Shown here one piece after another: positions 43,292-51,797 of a stretch of 64,000 nucleotides of DNA (position 1 is the stretch's first letter; each line of letters opens with the position of its first letter). The notes beneath the pieces are model-generated. The model was given only the letters and a program-made list of their open reading frames with translations. It did not search any database and had not been told where the DNA came from. The translations under genes were made by a program, and so were the position numbers. The stretch is from Methanomicrobiaceae archaeon (lineage in GTDB: Archaea > Halobacteriota > Methanomicrobia > Methanomicrobiales > Methanomicrobiaceae), in the NCBI GenBank assembly GCA_029762625.1, contig JARVGI010000004.1, forward strand, positions 62,001 through 126,000. The letters run 5' to 3'.

Positions 43292-46081
43292 TCAGCGTCC
43301 CGGGTTCCTCCCTTCGGCCCGATCTCTCCCGAAGGAGACCCACTTGAACGCCTCCATCACGACGATGACGATGGCGGCGATGACCAGGAAGGTCAGCCAC
43401 TGCTCGAGGGTCACGGGGGCAAGCCCGAGCAGGTCCTGCATGAGGGGGATATGGAGGGAGAGAATATGCAGCCCCTGCATCAGGACCACGCCCAGCACCA
43501 GAACGGTGTTGCTCCGCAGGGGGACCGCAAAGAGGGAGCGGTACTCGGAACGGCAGTTGAAGACGTGGAAGTTCTCGAAGAGCACCATCAGCAGCAGGAG
43601 CAGGTTCCGGGCCATCGTCTCCGCCATGCCGGTCCCGATCAGCCACCCGAAGGTCAGGAACGCCACAAGGCCGACGGTCATCCCGGACAGCAGGGTCTGC
43701 TGTAGCATCAGCCGGTTGAAGACGCCTTCTTCGGGGTCACGCGGCTTCCTGCGCATCGCCCCCTCTTCCCCCGCCTCGAAGGCCAGCGCCACCCCCTGGA
43801 TGCCGTTCGTGACCAGGTTCAGCCAGAGCAGCTGCACGGCAAGGAGCGGCAGGGGCAGCCCGGCAACGAGTGCCAGAATGATGAGCACCACCTCGGCAAG
43901 GCCGGTGGAGATGAGCAGGTAGGTCACCTTCCTGATGTTGTCGTAGGCAAACCGCCCCTCCTCGACCCCGGCGACGATGGACGCGAAGTTGTCGTCGGTC
44001 ACGATCATGGAGGCCGTGTCCTTGGCCACGTCGGTCCCGGACCCCATGGCCACGCCGATGTTGGCCCTCCTGAGTGCCGGGGCATCGTTGACCCCGTCTC
44101 CGGTCACGGCAACGAAATGCCCGCGCCGGACCATGGTGTCAACGATCTCCATCTTCTGGACCGGGCTCACCCGGGCAAAGACCCGGATGCGGTCGATGGC
44201 CTTCGCGAAGGTGGGAAGCGCAGGGTCTCCCAGCTCAGCCAGCTGCGGTCCGGTCATCACCTCGTCCATGGAGCGGGCGATGTCGAGCTCGCGGGCGATG
44301 GTGAGCGCGGTCCGGGGGTGATCGCCGGTGATCATCACCACATCGATACCGGCCCGGTGGGCCGTCCCGACCGACTCCCTGACATCGGGCCTGAGCGGGT
44401 CGATGAACCCGACCAGACCGAGCAGTGAGAGGTCGGGCTGCACGTCCCGTAATTCGGCGTCCTCGCCGGGAAGGGACGCAACCCGACCTTCGGCGACGAC
44501 GAGTACCCGGTAGCCGCTCTCCATCAGCTCCACAAGCCGCTGCTCGACGGCAGCGGCATCGAGGGGGACCGTCCCCTCTGTAGTGGTCATCGTGGTGCAG
44601 TACGGGAGGACCGCTTCCAGTGCGCCCTTGACGGCGACGCCGATCGGTGAGTCCGCGCCGTCACCTTCTTCGTGATAATAGACGGCCGCGTACATCCGCT
44701 CCGATTCGAAGGGAACCTCTGCCACCGTCCGGATGGAGTTCCTGACGGTGTCCGGGTCGATGCCTGCCTTATACGCCAGGGAGAGGAGCGCCACGTCCAT
44801 GGCGTCGCCGTGGTTGACCCATTGGCCGTCCTCAAGGTAGAGGGACCCCTCATTGCAGATCACGGCGCTGCGGGCGAGGTTCTGCACGGCATCCGTCATC
44901 GAAGCGGGAAGGGAGGCGCCGGCGGCGGCGATCTCGCCCTCGGGCGTGTAGCCCGCGCCGCTCACCTCGATCAGGCCGGACGGGGGGATGAGCACGACCC
45001 GCGCCGTCTGCTGGTTGACGGTCAGCGTCCCGGTCTTATCGGTGGCGATGGTGGTGCAGCTCCCCAGGCTCTCCACGGCAGCCAGTTTGCGCACGATGAC
45101 ATTGCGGCGCGCCATCCGGGATGCCGCAATGGAGAGGGCCACGGTGATGGCCACCGGGAGCCCCTCGGGAATGGCGGAGACGACCAGGGCGACGGCCAGG
45201 AAAAAGACCTCCACGGGTGGGGTTCCCTGGGAGAGGGCCACGATTGCCATCACCATGCTCGCGGCGATGATCAGGATGCCTACCTTGCGGGAGAACTCCT
45301 CCATCCTGATAATAAGGGGCGGTTTTGCCGATTCGGCCCCCGAGACGGCGCGGGCGATCATCCCCACCTCGGTGCCGGTGCCGGTGCCGGTCACCACGCC
45401 GCAGCCGCGGCCGGTCACGACCGTGCTGCCCGCGTAGGCCATGTTGGACCGGTCGCTCACCGGGATCTGCTCGTCCAGCACCCCGACGGTCTTTGCAACC
45501 GCATCCGACTCGCCGGTGAGGAGCGATTCGTCGACGTTCAGGTTGGCCGCATGGATCAGTCGTATGTCGGCGGGGACACGGTTTCCGGACTCCAGGAGGA
45601 CGAGGTCGCCGATGACCGCCTCCTCGGCGGGGAGGGTCCGCCATGTATCGTCCCGCCGTACCCGCGCCGTCACCTGCAGGAGGCTCTGGAGTTTCAATGC
45701 GCTCTGCTCGGCCTTCCATTCCTGTGCGGTCCCGATGACCGCATTGATGACCACCACGAGGAGGATGAACGCGGCGTCCTTGACATCGCCGATCAGCACG
45801 GAAATGACGCCGGCGATGAGCAGGATATAGATCAGGGGGCTTTTGAACTGGTGAAGGACGATCTCCGGCAGTCCCGGCGGTTTTTTGGCCGGCAGGACGT
45901 TTTTCCCGTATTGCTTCTGCCGGAGGGCGGCCTCCTCCGACGAGAGCCCCTGCGGGCCGGTGCTGAGCCTCTCATAGATCCTGGCAATGGGCAGTGCGTG
46001 CCAGGGCTCCCCTGCCGGGGGTTCCGCCTCGCCGGTCATTGGTTCCTCATTCATCGACGGTTTCTCCGGTGGAATAGTCAC
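43292..46081 (-). CDS. P-type cation-transporting ATPase (P2 family)
   Basis: The 929-residue membrane pump has an N-terminal cation-ATPase domain, the TGES actuator loop (DESLLTGESDAV), PEGLP in helix 4, the phosphorylation site DKTGTLTVN and TGDGVNDAPAL hinge, then the C-terminal helices. Overall it resembles calcium pumps, but helix 6 reads NLVTNGIQGVALAFE, with Asn where SERCA and its relatives have the metal-binding Asp (NLVTDG), so the ion is uncertain. The GTG start at 46081 has GAGGGAGG seven bases upstream. It is a single gene. Confidence 0.93.
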   Translation of the reverse strand: MTIPPEKPSMNEEPMTGEAEPPAGEPWHALPIARIYERLSTGPQGLSSEEAALRQKQYGKNVLPAKKPPGLPEIVLHQFKSPLIYILLIAGVISVLIGDVKDAAFILLVVVINAVIGTAQEWKAEQSALKLQSLLQVTARVRRDDTWRTLPAEEAVIGDLVLLESGNRVPADIRLIHAANLNVDESLLTGESDAVAKTVGVLDEQIPVSDRSNMAYAGSTVVTGRGCGVVTGTGTGTEVGMIARAVSGAESAKPPLIIRMEEFSRKVGILIIAASMVMAIVALSQGTPPVEVFFLAVALVVSAIPEGLPVAITVALSIAASRMARRNVIVRKLAAVESLGSCTTIATDKTGTLTVNQQTARVVLIPPSGLIEVSGAGYTPEGEIAAAGASLPASMTDAVQNLARSAVICNEGSLYLEDGQWVNHGDAMDVALLSLAYKAGIDPDTVRNSIRTVAEVPFESERMYAAVYYHEEGDGADSPIGVAVKGALEAVLPYCTTMTTTEGTVPLDAAAVEQRLVELMESGYRVLVVAEGRVASLPGEDAELRDVQPDLSLLGLVGFIDPLRPDVRESVGTAHRAGIDVVMITGDHPRTALTIARELDIARSMDEVMTGPQLAELGDPALPTFAKAIDRIRVFARVSPVQKMEIVDTMVRRGHFVAVTGDGVNDAPALRRANIGVAMGSGTDVAKDTASMIVTDDNFASIVAGVEEGRFAYDNIRKVTYLLISTGLAEVVLIILALVAGLPLPLLAVQLLWLNLVTNGIQGVALAFEAGEEGAMRRKPRDPEEGVFNRLMLQQTLLSGMTVGLVAFLTFGWLIGTGMAETMARNLLLLLMVLFENFHVFNCRSEYRSLFAVPLRSNTVLVLGVVLMQGLHILSLHIPLMQDLLGLAPVTLEQWLTFLVIAAIVIVVMEAFKWVSFGRDRAEGRNPGR

Positions 46082-46135
46082 GGACCGGCCTCCCTCGTCC
46101 GGGGCCGAATCCGGGTAGAACAGTGCAATGAGGCG

Positions 46136-46627
46136 TCAGCCTCGTTTCCGCGTGATGACCATTTCGCAAAATGGGTCGCCGCCGCACATCGACCGGGTGA
46201 TGGTGATGGTAAACGCGGGGTTCAGGGCTTCGATCGCATGCCTGACGTAGGTGGTGCAGACGGCGTGCACGCCGGAGGGCGGGATGTCGGGCGCACGCTC
46301 ATCGCGGAAAAGGGCGCACTCGGTCAGCCGGATGACCGCCTCGTCGGGGAACCCTTCGATGAACCGCGTCTCGAATGCCGGCCCGAAGAGGATGACCGAG
46401 ACGGCGCCCATGGTCTGGACAAGGTCGGCAGCATGCTCCCGCGGCATGCTGTACCGGTCAGCGACGAGGCGGATTTCATCGCCCATATCGGCAAACAACT
46501 GCCCGGTAAAACGGGAGATCTCCTCGTTGCCGGGAGGCGCCCTGCCGAGTGCCACGACGAGGCGGGTAAGAACATGGGTTGCCATGCGCCACCGCATTCC
46601 CGGGGGGATATCTTTGACTCGCACCAT
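46136..46627 (-). CDS. Conserved methanogen protein, possible V4R/ATC-hydrolase-like fold
   Basis: The 163-residue protein has a mostly helical first half and a C-terminal beta part ending TITRSMCGGDPFCEMVI, a C-x-x-GD-x-x-C pattern seen in 4-vinyl-reductase-like and 2-aminothiazoline-carboxylate-hydrolase-like proteins. The two cysteines may bind a ligand. ATG 46627 is chosen; sequence upstream in the same frame is unlike protein. Function unknown; the family assignment is tentative. Confidence 0.6.
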   Translation of the reverse strand: MVRVKDIPPGMRWRMATHVLTRLVVALGRAPPGNEEISRFTGQLFADMGDEIRLVADRYSMPREHAADLVQTMGAVSVILFGPAFETRFIEGFPDEAVIRLTECALFRDERAPDIPPSGVHAVCTTYVRHAIEALNPAFTITITRSMCGGDPFCEMVITRKRG

Positions 46628-46981
46628 ATGCCTGCATCTCGCGATCGGTGTCCGTATACGGACGTCCTGACACCCAAGATATTCTCGGGCGAGTATAAAA
46701 GAATTCCCCACGGCAAGGGACATCCCGGCCCCGGTCTTCGCCATGCCCGCAGGATCCCCGTACACCCCCCTCGCATTCCGGCCGCCGGGGGGGCCTGCCG
46801 GTCCGCCGCGGCATTCTGCACTCTCCGCCATACCGTATCACCGGGCTTTGGCCAGAACCACCTCACGGTTCACAGGCACGGCCGCTACGCTCACCGCCCG
46901 CCTTGCTGACCGGTGCATGAAACACGACGCCGGTGGCAGCCCCGCGCGAATGGTATCCGGGGTCGAATTCCGGCGAAGCGC
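46628..46981. other. Intergenic stretch upstream of the V4R-like gene
   Basis: About 350 bases with no supported gene. Apart from the TATA box at 46694-46703, I see no RNA gene, repeat or conserved frame; the open frames here are compositional. Confidence 0.5.
46694..46703 (-). promoter_or_regulatory. TATA box upstream of the V4R-like gene
   Basis: Minus-strand CTTTTATACT lies about 70 bases before the ATG at 46627. It predicts a leader of about 40 bases. Confidence 0.45.
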
Positions 46982-47173
46982 TCAGACCTCGTAGGCCACG
47001 AGCGAGAGCCCGAGATCGCCCTCCAGGTCCCTGATCCTCTGCAGGTCGGCATCATTCAGTTTCGCGTAGGTCGGCTTTGCATAGGCAAGGAGGGTGATGC
47101 CCATCTCCTTTTCGACATTCTTCACCTTCTCCACCTGTTCCGGCGAGAGGCTGGCATATCCCATACAAATCAT
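46982..47173 (-). CDS. Small conserved protein (63 residues), function unknown
   Basis: The protein starts MICMGYASLSPEQVEKVKNVEKEMG and ends LGLSLVAYEV. It is highly charged, mixed helix and strand, with no membrane segment. Two internal parallel stretches (VEKVKNVEKEMGITLLAY and LQRIRDLEGDLGLSLVAY) look like a duplicated unit, so it may be two half-repeats forming one small fold. Strong support for translation: TATA box 30 bases upstream and GGGGGTGG ribosome site. Family not recognised. Confidence 0.75.
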   Translation of the reverse strand: MICMGYASLSPEQVEKVKNVEKEMGITLLAYAKPTYAKLNDADLQRIRDLEGDLGLSLVAYEV

Positions 47174-47202
47174 GGTAGCACCACCCCCAATCTCTCTGCA
47201 GC

Positions 47203-47213
47203 AGTATATAATC
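47203..47213 (-). promoter_or_regulatory. TATA box of the 63-residue protein gene
   Basis: Minus-strand ATTATATACTG is 30-40 bases before the ATG at 47173. Transcription from about 47183 leaves a leader holding only the ribosome site, a compact archaeal promoter. Confidence 0.6.
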
Positions 47214-47223
47214 ATTCCCGCAT

Positions 47224-47373
47224 TCACCGGCGAACCCGCCAATCGATGCCGTTCAGGGCGGCGTGCTGTCGGGCGATCCCGGCCATGAACTCGTCGAGCG
47301 ACCGGGTGACGAACTCGCCGCCACGGGCGCAGAGGATGTACGGAAGAGAGTTGCATGCTCCTGTCTGGCCCAA
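47224..47373 (-). CDS. Possible 49-residue protein or gene remnant
   Basis: The frame from TTG 47373 to TGA reads MGQTGACNSLPYILCARGGEF, then TRSLDEFMAGIARQHAALNG. It looks like real protein (two Cys, amphipathic helix, balanced composition), unlike the antisense frames around it. There is no Shine-Dalgarno and no ATG, and an in-frame stop sits just upstream, so it may be the tail of a lost gene. No family recognised. Confidence 0.35.
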   Translation of the reverse strand: MGQTGACNSLPYILCARGGEFVTRSLDEFMAGIARQHAALNGIDWRVRR

Positions 47374-47533
47374 AGCGCTCTACATTCAGCACCGGGCCTG
47401 CAATCCCACCTGTTCAGGACAGGCATTCGTTCCCGGTTTCAGCTCACCCGGCCCGATCGATGAATTCCAGCATATTCTTGACTATCCACATCATAAATAT
47501 TACATTAACACAACTGATCTGGTATTGATAGCC

Positions 47534-48538
47534 ATGAAAACCTCACTCATTTCCCTGCTCTGCATCGTCCTGCTCGTGGCCCCTGCAGCATGCGCCGTGA
47601 CCGTCACCGATGATGACGGCACCGCGGTGGCAATCGCCGAACCGCCGCAGCGCATCATCTCGCTCGCCCCCTCGAACACGGAAATCCTCTACGCGCTGGG
47701 GCTGGGCGACCGCGTGGTGGGGGTCACCGACTACTGCAACTACCCGCCGGATGTCGCGGACAAAGCAACCGTCGGGGGCTACAGCACCGTTAACGTGGAG
47801 AAAGTCGTCGCCCTGCACCCCGACCTCGTGGTGGCTGCCCACGGCAACACCGGGGCGGTCATCGACCGCCTCAGGGGTCTGGGGGTGTGCGTCATCGCCC
47901 TCAACCCTCCCGACATCGACGGGATCCTCCGCGACATCGAGCTCGTGGGCCGGGCGACCGGAACAGAGGCGGAGGCGGCGACTATCGTGGCGGACATGCG
48001 GGCGCGGATGGACGCGGTGCAGGAACGCCACGCAGCGGTCTCGTACGCCCCCTCCGTCGCCCACGTCGTCTGGCACGACCCCATTTACGTCAGCGGCGCA
48101 AACACGTTCCAGGACGAGCAGATCGCCCGTGCCGGGGGGAGAAACGCATTCGGGACTATCGACAGGTGGGGCACGGTCACCCTTGAACAGTTCATCACCG
48201 CAAATCCGGAGATCATTATCGTGAACTCGGGCTCGGGCATGGGCGATGGCGGCGAGAACGCCATCTATGATTTCTTCCTGCAGGAAGCGCGCCTGAAGAA
48301 CCTCGATGCGGTGAAAAACGGACGGGTCTATATCGTCGATTCGGACATCATCGACCGCGGCGGGCCCCGGATCGTCGATTCGCTTGAAATCGTCGCCCGA
48401 GCCGTCCATCCCGGGCTGTATGAGGAGGACGACCCGGCACCCGCCAGCGCACCCGAATCCCCCGGCTTCGGCGCGGCAGTGGCCGCCGGTGCACTGGGTG
48501 CCGTTGCCGTGATCGCGATCCGCAGGCTGCGCTCCTGA
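47534..48538 (+). CDS. btuF: Corrinoid-type ABC substrate-binding protein (BtuF-like) with C-terminal anchor
   Basis: The 334-residue protein has a signal peptide (LISLLCIVLLVAPAACA), then the periplasmic-binding fold of the BtuF/FecB family: PPQRIISLAPSNTEILYALGLGDRVVGVTDYCNYP, YISGANTFQ-like YVSGANTFQDEQIARAGGRNAFG. The C-terminus (ESPGFGAAVAAGALGAVAVIAIRRLRS) has the PGF motif, a membrane helix and basic end of archaeosortase-processed proteins, so it may be cleaved and lipid-attached rather than a lipoprotein. It probably serves btuC/btuD at 38824-41045. TATA-like ATAAATATTA is near 47492-47501. Confidence 0.9.
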   Translation: MKTSLISLLCIVLLVAPAACAVTVTDDDGTAVAIAEPPQRIISLAPSNTEILYALGLGDRVVGVTDYCNYPPDVADKATVGGYSTVNVEKVVALHPDLVVAAHGNTGAVIDRLRGLGVCVIALNPPDIDGILRDIELVGRATGTEAEAATIVADMRARMDAVQERHAAVSYAPSVAHVVWHDPIYVSGANTFQDEQIARAGGRNAFGTIDRWGTVTLEQFITANPEIIIVNSGSGMGDGGENAIYDFFLQEARLKNLDAVKNGRVYIVDSDIIDRGGPRIVDSLEIVARAVHPGLYEEDDPAPASAPESPGFGAAVAAGALGAVAVIAIRRLRS

Positions 48539-48550
48539 ACCGTATTTCAC

Positions 48551-48557
48551 TTTTTTT
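48551..48557 (+). terminator. Oligo-T terminator after btuF
   Basis: Seven T start 12 bases after the btuF stop, an archaeal U-tract terminator. A palindromic CAGGCCTG follows at about 48568-48575. Confidence 0.55.
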
Positions 48558-48599
48558 CTTCCCGGCAGGCCTGCAGGGATCAGGGTACGCAAAACACAC

Positions 48600-48605
48600 A
48601 AAAAA
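48600..48605 (-). terminator. Oligo-T terminator after cmk
   Basis: On the minus strand the stop of cmk (48606) is followed immediately by TTTTTT and then GTGTGTTTTG. This is the likely end of the long ribosomal/secY operon transcript. Confidence 0.55.
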
Positions 48606-49133
48606 TCAGGGAGTGAGCAGCGTCAATGCGAGATCCACGATTGCGCCGAGCTCGGCTTTTCCCCACTTCTCCGAGCTCAGGACCATATCGTAGACGGAGA
48701 GATCGGTGATGTGGATGCCGTAGTACTTCTCGTAGCGTATCGCTTCACACCGTTCACGCTCTTCGGTAAGCGCTGTTGCCTCGGCAAGAGAGAGCCCGTC
48801 GCGATCCGCAACACGCTCCGCACGGCAGGCGGTGGACGCCGCCACCCAGATGCGCAGGTCGGCGTTGTCGACCATCCGCCCCGCAAGGCGCCCCTCGATC
48901 ACGATATCATCGCGGGCCTCGCCGATCTCCTTCTGCCGTGCATCGATCATCGCATCGACCGCCGGGTCCTCTTCGGCCAGTCTGCCGAACTCGCCGAGGT
49001 CCATGCCCTTTTCTGCGGCGAGCGAGCGGAAGACCTCCCCGGCGGATATGAGCTCGAACTTGTGTTTCTTCGCAAGATAGCGGGCGAGCGAGGTGGTCCC
49101 GCTCCCCGGCGGGCCGCTGATCGTGATCCGCAT
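48606..49133 (-). CDS. cmk: Cytidylate kinase
   Basis: The 175-residue archaeal cytidylate kinase phosphorylates CMP/dCMP with ATP. Its P-loop GPPGSGTTSLA has Thr where Lys is usual, a known feature of the archaeal form. SAGEVFRSLA, VIEGRLAGRM and RIWVAA continue the fold. It starts in a TGATG overlap with the DUF106 gene and is last in the ribosomal-secretion operon. Confidence 0.95.
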   Translation of the reverse strand: MRITISGPPGSGTTSLARYLAKKHKFELISAGEVFRSLAAEKGMDLGEFGRLAEEDPAVDAMIDARQKEIGEARDDIVIEGRLAGRMVDNADLRIWVAASTACRAERVADRDGLSLAEATALTEERERCEAIRYEKYYGIHITDLSVYDMVLSSEKWGKAELGAIVDLALTLLTP

Positions 49134-49762
49134 CAGATTCCCCCGATATTGAGGGTCTTTCTGATCACCTGGGTGAGCGTCAGCGAACAGAGCATGTACC
49201 AGAGGATCCAGGAGGGCAGCAGAAAGGCGACGTCGACGAAGTTCACGATGCCGAGATAGGGAAAGACGATGGCTCCCATGTCGTACGCATAGGTGCCGGC
49301 GATCTCGCCCCGGGTCACCGAGACCACGTAGAGCAGCCAGAGGAAGATGGGGATCGTGACGACCATGATGTAGGACATCGGCTTGAACTGCTCCTGCGAC
49401 ATCTCCAGCTGCTCCTGCATCATCTTGTCCCGTCTCTCGTTGAGCTTCTTGATCCTCTTTTCATCGCCGGAGAGCTGGGCTTCCCGGAATTCCTTCTGGA
49501 ATACGCGCATTTTGTTCTGGACGCGCTGCATCTTCTCGTAGTCGATGGTGTACTTCTGCAAAAGCGACGAGTACAGCCCGGTGATGCCGGAGAGCACGAG
49601 GATGACGATCAGCCACGGGACATCTCCTCCCGCCACGATCGGTCCCAGTATCATGTCCATCGCCGCCCCGATACCCTCCCGGAGTGCGGGGATGCTGTAG
49701 ACGACGACGGCGAGCATCATCGTCAAAAGAAAAGAAAAGGATCCTCCTTTCGGTGCTGCCAT
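49133..49762 (-). CDS. DUF106 membrane protein (Oxa1/YidC/TMCO1 superfamily)
   Basis: The 209-residue protein has three to four membrane helices and a charged coiled-coil insert between the first two main helices (YEKMQRVQNKMRVFQKEFREAQ), then KPMSYIMVVTIPIFLWLLYVV. This matches archaeal DUF106/Ylp1, the Oxa1-like insertases that help insert membrane proteins beside the Sec translocon. Its place right after secY and adkA is conserved in archaea and supports that role. Confidence 0.92.
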   Translation of the reverse strand: MAAPKGGSFSFLLTMMLAVVVYSIPALREGIGAAMDMILGPIVAGGDVPWLIVILVLSGITGLYSSLLQKYTIDYEKMQRVQNKMRVFQKEFREAQLSGDEKRIKKLNERRDKMMQEQLEMSQEQFKPMSYIMVVTIPIFLWLLYVVSVTRGEIAGTYAYDMGAIVFPYLGIVNFVDVAFLLPSWILWYMLCSLTLTQVIRKTLNIGGI

Positions 49763-49769
49763 GTACTCG

Positions 49770-50339
49770 TTACCTCAGAAGTTCCGCCATCTCGGCGACG
49801 GCGTTGTCAAGCAGAAAATCGGGATTCTGGATGGCCTTCGCCGTGCATCCGGTGAGCATCGCATAGGATGCCGCAATGGCGCGGTTGAATTGCTGGTGGT
49901 CTTTGATCCCCTGGTATCCTTCCATATCGCGGGTGCGTGTCGCATCGGACAGCCTGCGCCGGAGGATCTGGTCCTCATCGGTCTCCACGAGCACGAAGAT
50001 ATCAGGCATCAGTTCGCGCAGCACCCACTCGGGGAGCCCCGCAAGAAACCCTTTCGGCGTCTTCACCGTGCAATGGGTGTCGACGATGATATTCTCCTCG
50101 AACCTGGCAATCTGTTCCGCAGCAGTCTTTTGCAGTCGTCGCTGGACATCCTGGGGCAGGGTCCGCATCTCGTCCCTGTCACTGACAAGGCCCTCTGCGG
50201 ACGCCACCTCAAACATGAATGTGCCGAAATTAATCGATCGGTAGGTAACTCCTTCGCGTTCCAGGAGTTCGAGCGCTCCATTGATAACCGTCGTCTTCCC
50301 CACGCCGGGAACACCGGTTATGACTACCTTTTTTCCCAA
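49770..50339 (-). CDS. adkA: Adenylate kinase, archaeal type
   Basis: The 189-residue enzyme interconverts AMP plus ATP with two ADP. P-loop ITGVPGVGKTTV at residue 7, then INFGTFMFEVA, IVDTHCTVKTPKGFLAGLP and RRLSDATRTRD are typical of the archaeal trimeric form, which lacks the bacterial LID zinc. The start is TTG at 50339, eight bases after GGAG and a few bases after the secY stop; no ATG fits the family start. Confidence 0.95.
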   Translation of the reverse strand: MGKKVVITGVPGVGKTTVINGALELLEREGVTYRSINFGTFMFEVASAEGLVSDRDEMRTLPQDVQRRLQKTAAEQIARFEENIIVDTHCTVKTPKGFLAGLPEWVLRELMPDIFVLVETDEDQILRRRLSDATRTRDMEGYQGIKDHQQFNRAIAASYAMLTGCTAKAIQNPDFLLDNAVAEMAELLR

Positions 50340-50345
50340 ATAATA

Positions 50346-51779
50346 TCACTCCTTGCCAAAGAACCCCCGCATGAACGGATACATCTCCATGATCTGCTCG
50401 CTTGCGACCTCCTCGTAGAGACGGTACACGATACTCACCGTCAGCAACAGACCGGTCCCGCCCACGGCGCCGATCACACCGAAGAGGTTGGCAACCACAC
50501 TGAGCAGCCCGATAAAGACACCACCGATCACCGTAATACGCGGGATGTAGCGGTCCAGGTACTTTTCGAGGACCTGGAGGTTGCGGCGGTAGCCGGGGAT
50601 ATGCATCCCGCTCATCTGGATCTGGCGGGCCACATGCGATGAATCAAGTCCGGCGGTTTTCACCCAGAAGAGGGCGAACACCGCACCGCCGACCACCATA
50701 ATGAAGATGTCGATGCCCATCCGTATAATAACCTCCCATGCCGCATGACCGAGGTCGTTCGCCCACCACATCCAGTCGGTCGGACCGTTGATGGGGGCGA
50801 GGTACCACATCAGCCCGTCCACCGGGGTCTGTCCCACGTAGGTGCCAAGGGCGGTGATGCCGATGTTGTTCAGGAACAGTCCCAGCATCTGGACGTTCGC
50901 CTGCAGCACCCGGACCAGGATCATGGGAAGTACGCTGGCATAGATCAGCTTGACCGGAAAGCGCGCCCGTGCACCGCGGACCGCGGTATGGGCGAGCGGA
51001 ATCTCGACCCTGGTCGACTCCACGTACACGATGACCAAAAATATGGCGATCGTGGTCACGAAGGCGAGGAGATCGGTGCCGAAATACAGGAGGAAGTCCG
51101 CCCCGTCTGCGATCACCGCAACGAGCCGGGGGAAGAATCCCACCGGATAGGGATCACTGACCGGCATCCAGTTGAGGAAGCCGTTGATGAGCCCCTGCGA
51201 TACGCCGGCGATGATGAAGAGACCGACACCCGATCCCATGCCCCACTTGGTGACGACCTCGTCCATGAACACGATGAGGACGCCGCCCACCACGATCTGC
51301 AGGAATATCAGCATGGATACGGCGCCGAGGCTCCCCCCGAAGAACGAGGCCGCAATCGCCGGATCGGGCTGTAAAAATCCACCCACGACCTGCGGTGCCG
51401 CTTCGAGAAGGACCATGACAAAGATGAGCAGCTTCTGCAGGCCCATGTACTGGATCTGGCCGCGGGCCTGCGAGGTATCGATGGGCAGAATATCCGCACC
51501 CTTGAGCAGCTGGAGTACGATCGATGCGGTGACGATCGGCCCGATACCGAGTTGCATGATGGAGCCCTGCGCACCGGCGAGGAGCGCCCGGTAGTATCCA
51601 AAAATATCCTGTGAACTCGGATCAAGCCCAAATACCGGAACATTGGTCAGCGCAAAATACAGCAGCAATATCGCAAGTGTCCAGAGCAGTTTATTTTTAA
51701 AATGTACATGCCCTTCGGGTGCTCGGACAGCAGGCATTGCTGCGAATAGAGGTTCTAGTCTATCCAGCATTGCTCCCAT
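50346..51779 (-). CDS. secY: Preprotein translocase subunit SecY
   Basis: The 477-residue protein has ten predicted membrane helices and forms the Sec channel with SecE and Sec61beta. Markers: LDRLEPLFAAMPAVRAPEGHVHFKNKL at the start, VTASIVLQLLKGADILPIDTSQARGQ (plug region), VEIPLAHTAVRGARARFPVK and KYLDRYIPRITVIGG. It follows rpl15 after 18 bases that contain a T9 run. ATG 51779 is used; ATG 51770 is possible. Confidence 0.97.
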   Translation of the reverse strand: MGAMLDRLEPLFAAMPAVRAPEGHVHFKNKLLWTLAILLLYFALTNVPVFGLDPSSQDIFGYYRALLAGAQGSIMQLGIGPIVTASIVLQLLKGADILPIDTSQARGQIQYMGLQKLLIFVMVLLEAAPQVVGGFLQPDPAIAASFFGGSLGAVSMLIFLQIVVGGVLIVFMDEVVTKWGMGSGVGLFIIAGVSQGLINGFLNWMPVSDPYPVGFFPRLVAVIADGADFLLYFGTDLLAFVTTIAIFLVIVYVESTRVEIPLAHTAVRGARARFPVKLIYASVLPMILVRVLQANVQMLGLFLNNIGITALGTYVGQTPVDGLMWYLAPINGPTDWMWWANDLGHAAWEVIIRMGIDIFIMVVGGAVFALFWVKTAGLDSSHVARQIQMSGMHIPGYRRNLQVLEKYLDRYIPRITVIGGVFIGLLSVVANLFGVIGAVGGTGLLLTVSIVYRLYEEVASEQIMEMYPFMRGFFGKE

Positions 51780-51788
51780 AATGTCACC

Positions 51789-51797
51789 AAAAAAAAA
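51789..51797 (-). terminator. T9 run between rpl15 and secY
   Basis: On the minus strand the rpl15 stop TAA is followed at once by nine T, then GGTGA and the secY start. Archaeal polymerase stops at such tracts, so some transcripts may end here inside the operon. Confidence 0.45.

Noticed and set aside
44672-46909. A 745-codon open frame on the plus strand opposite the P-type ATPase
   Set aside because: It mirrors the codon bias of the ATPase gene, is rich in R, G, D and H, has no domain and no ribosome site; the minus-strand frame has all pump motifs.
46743-46994. An 83-codon plus-strand frame upstream of the small gene
   Set aside because: Pro/Arg/Ala-rich low-information sequence without ribosome site or homology features.
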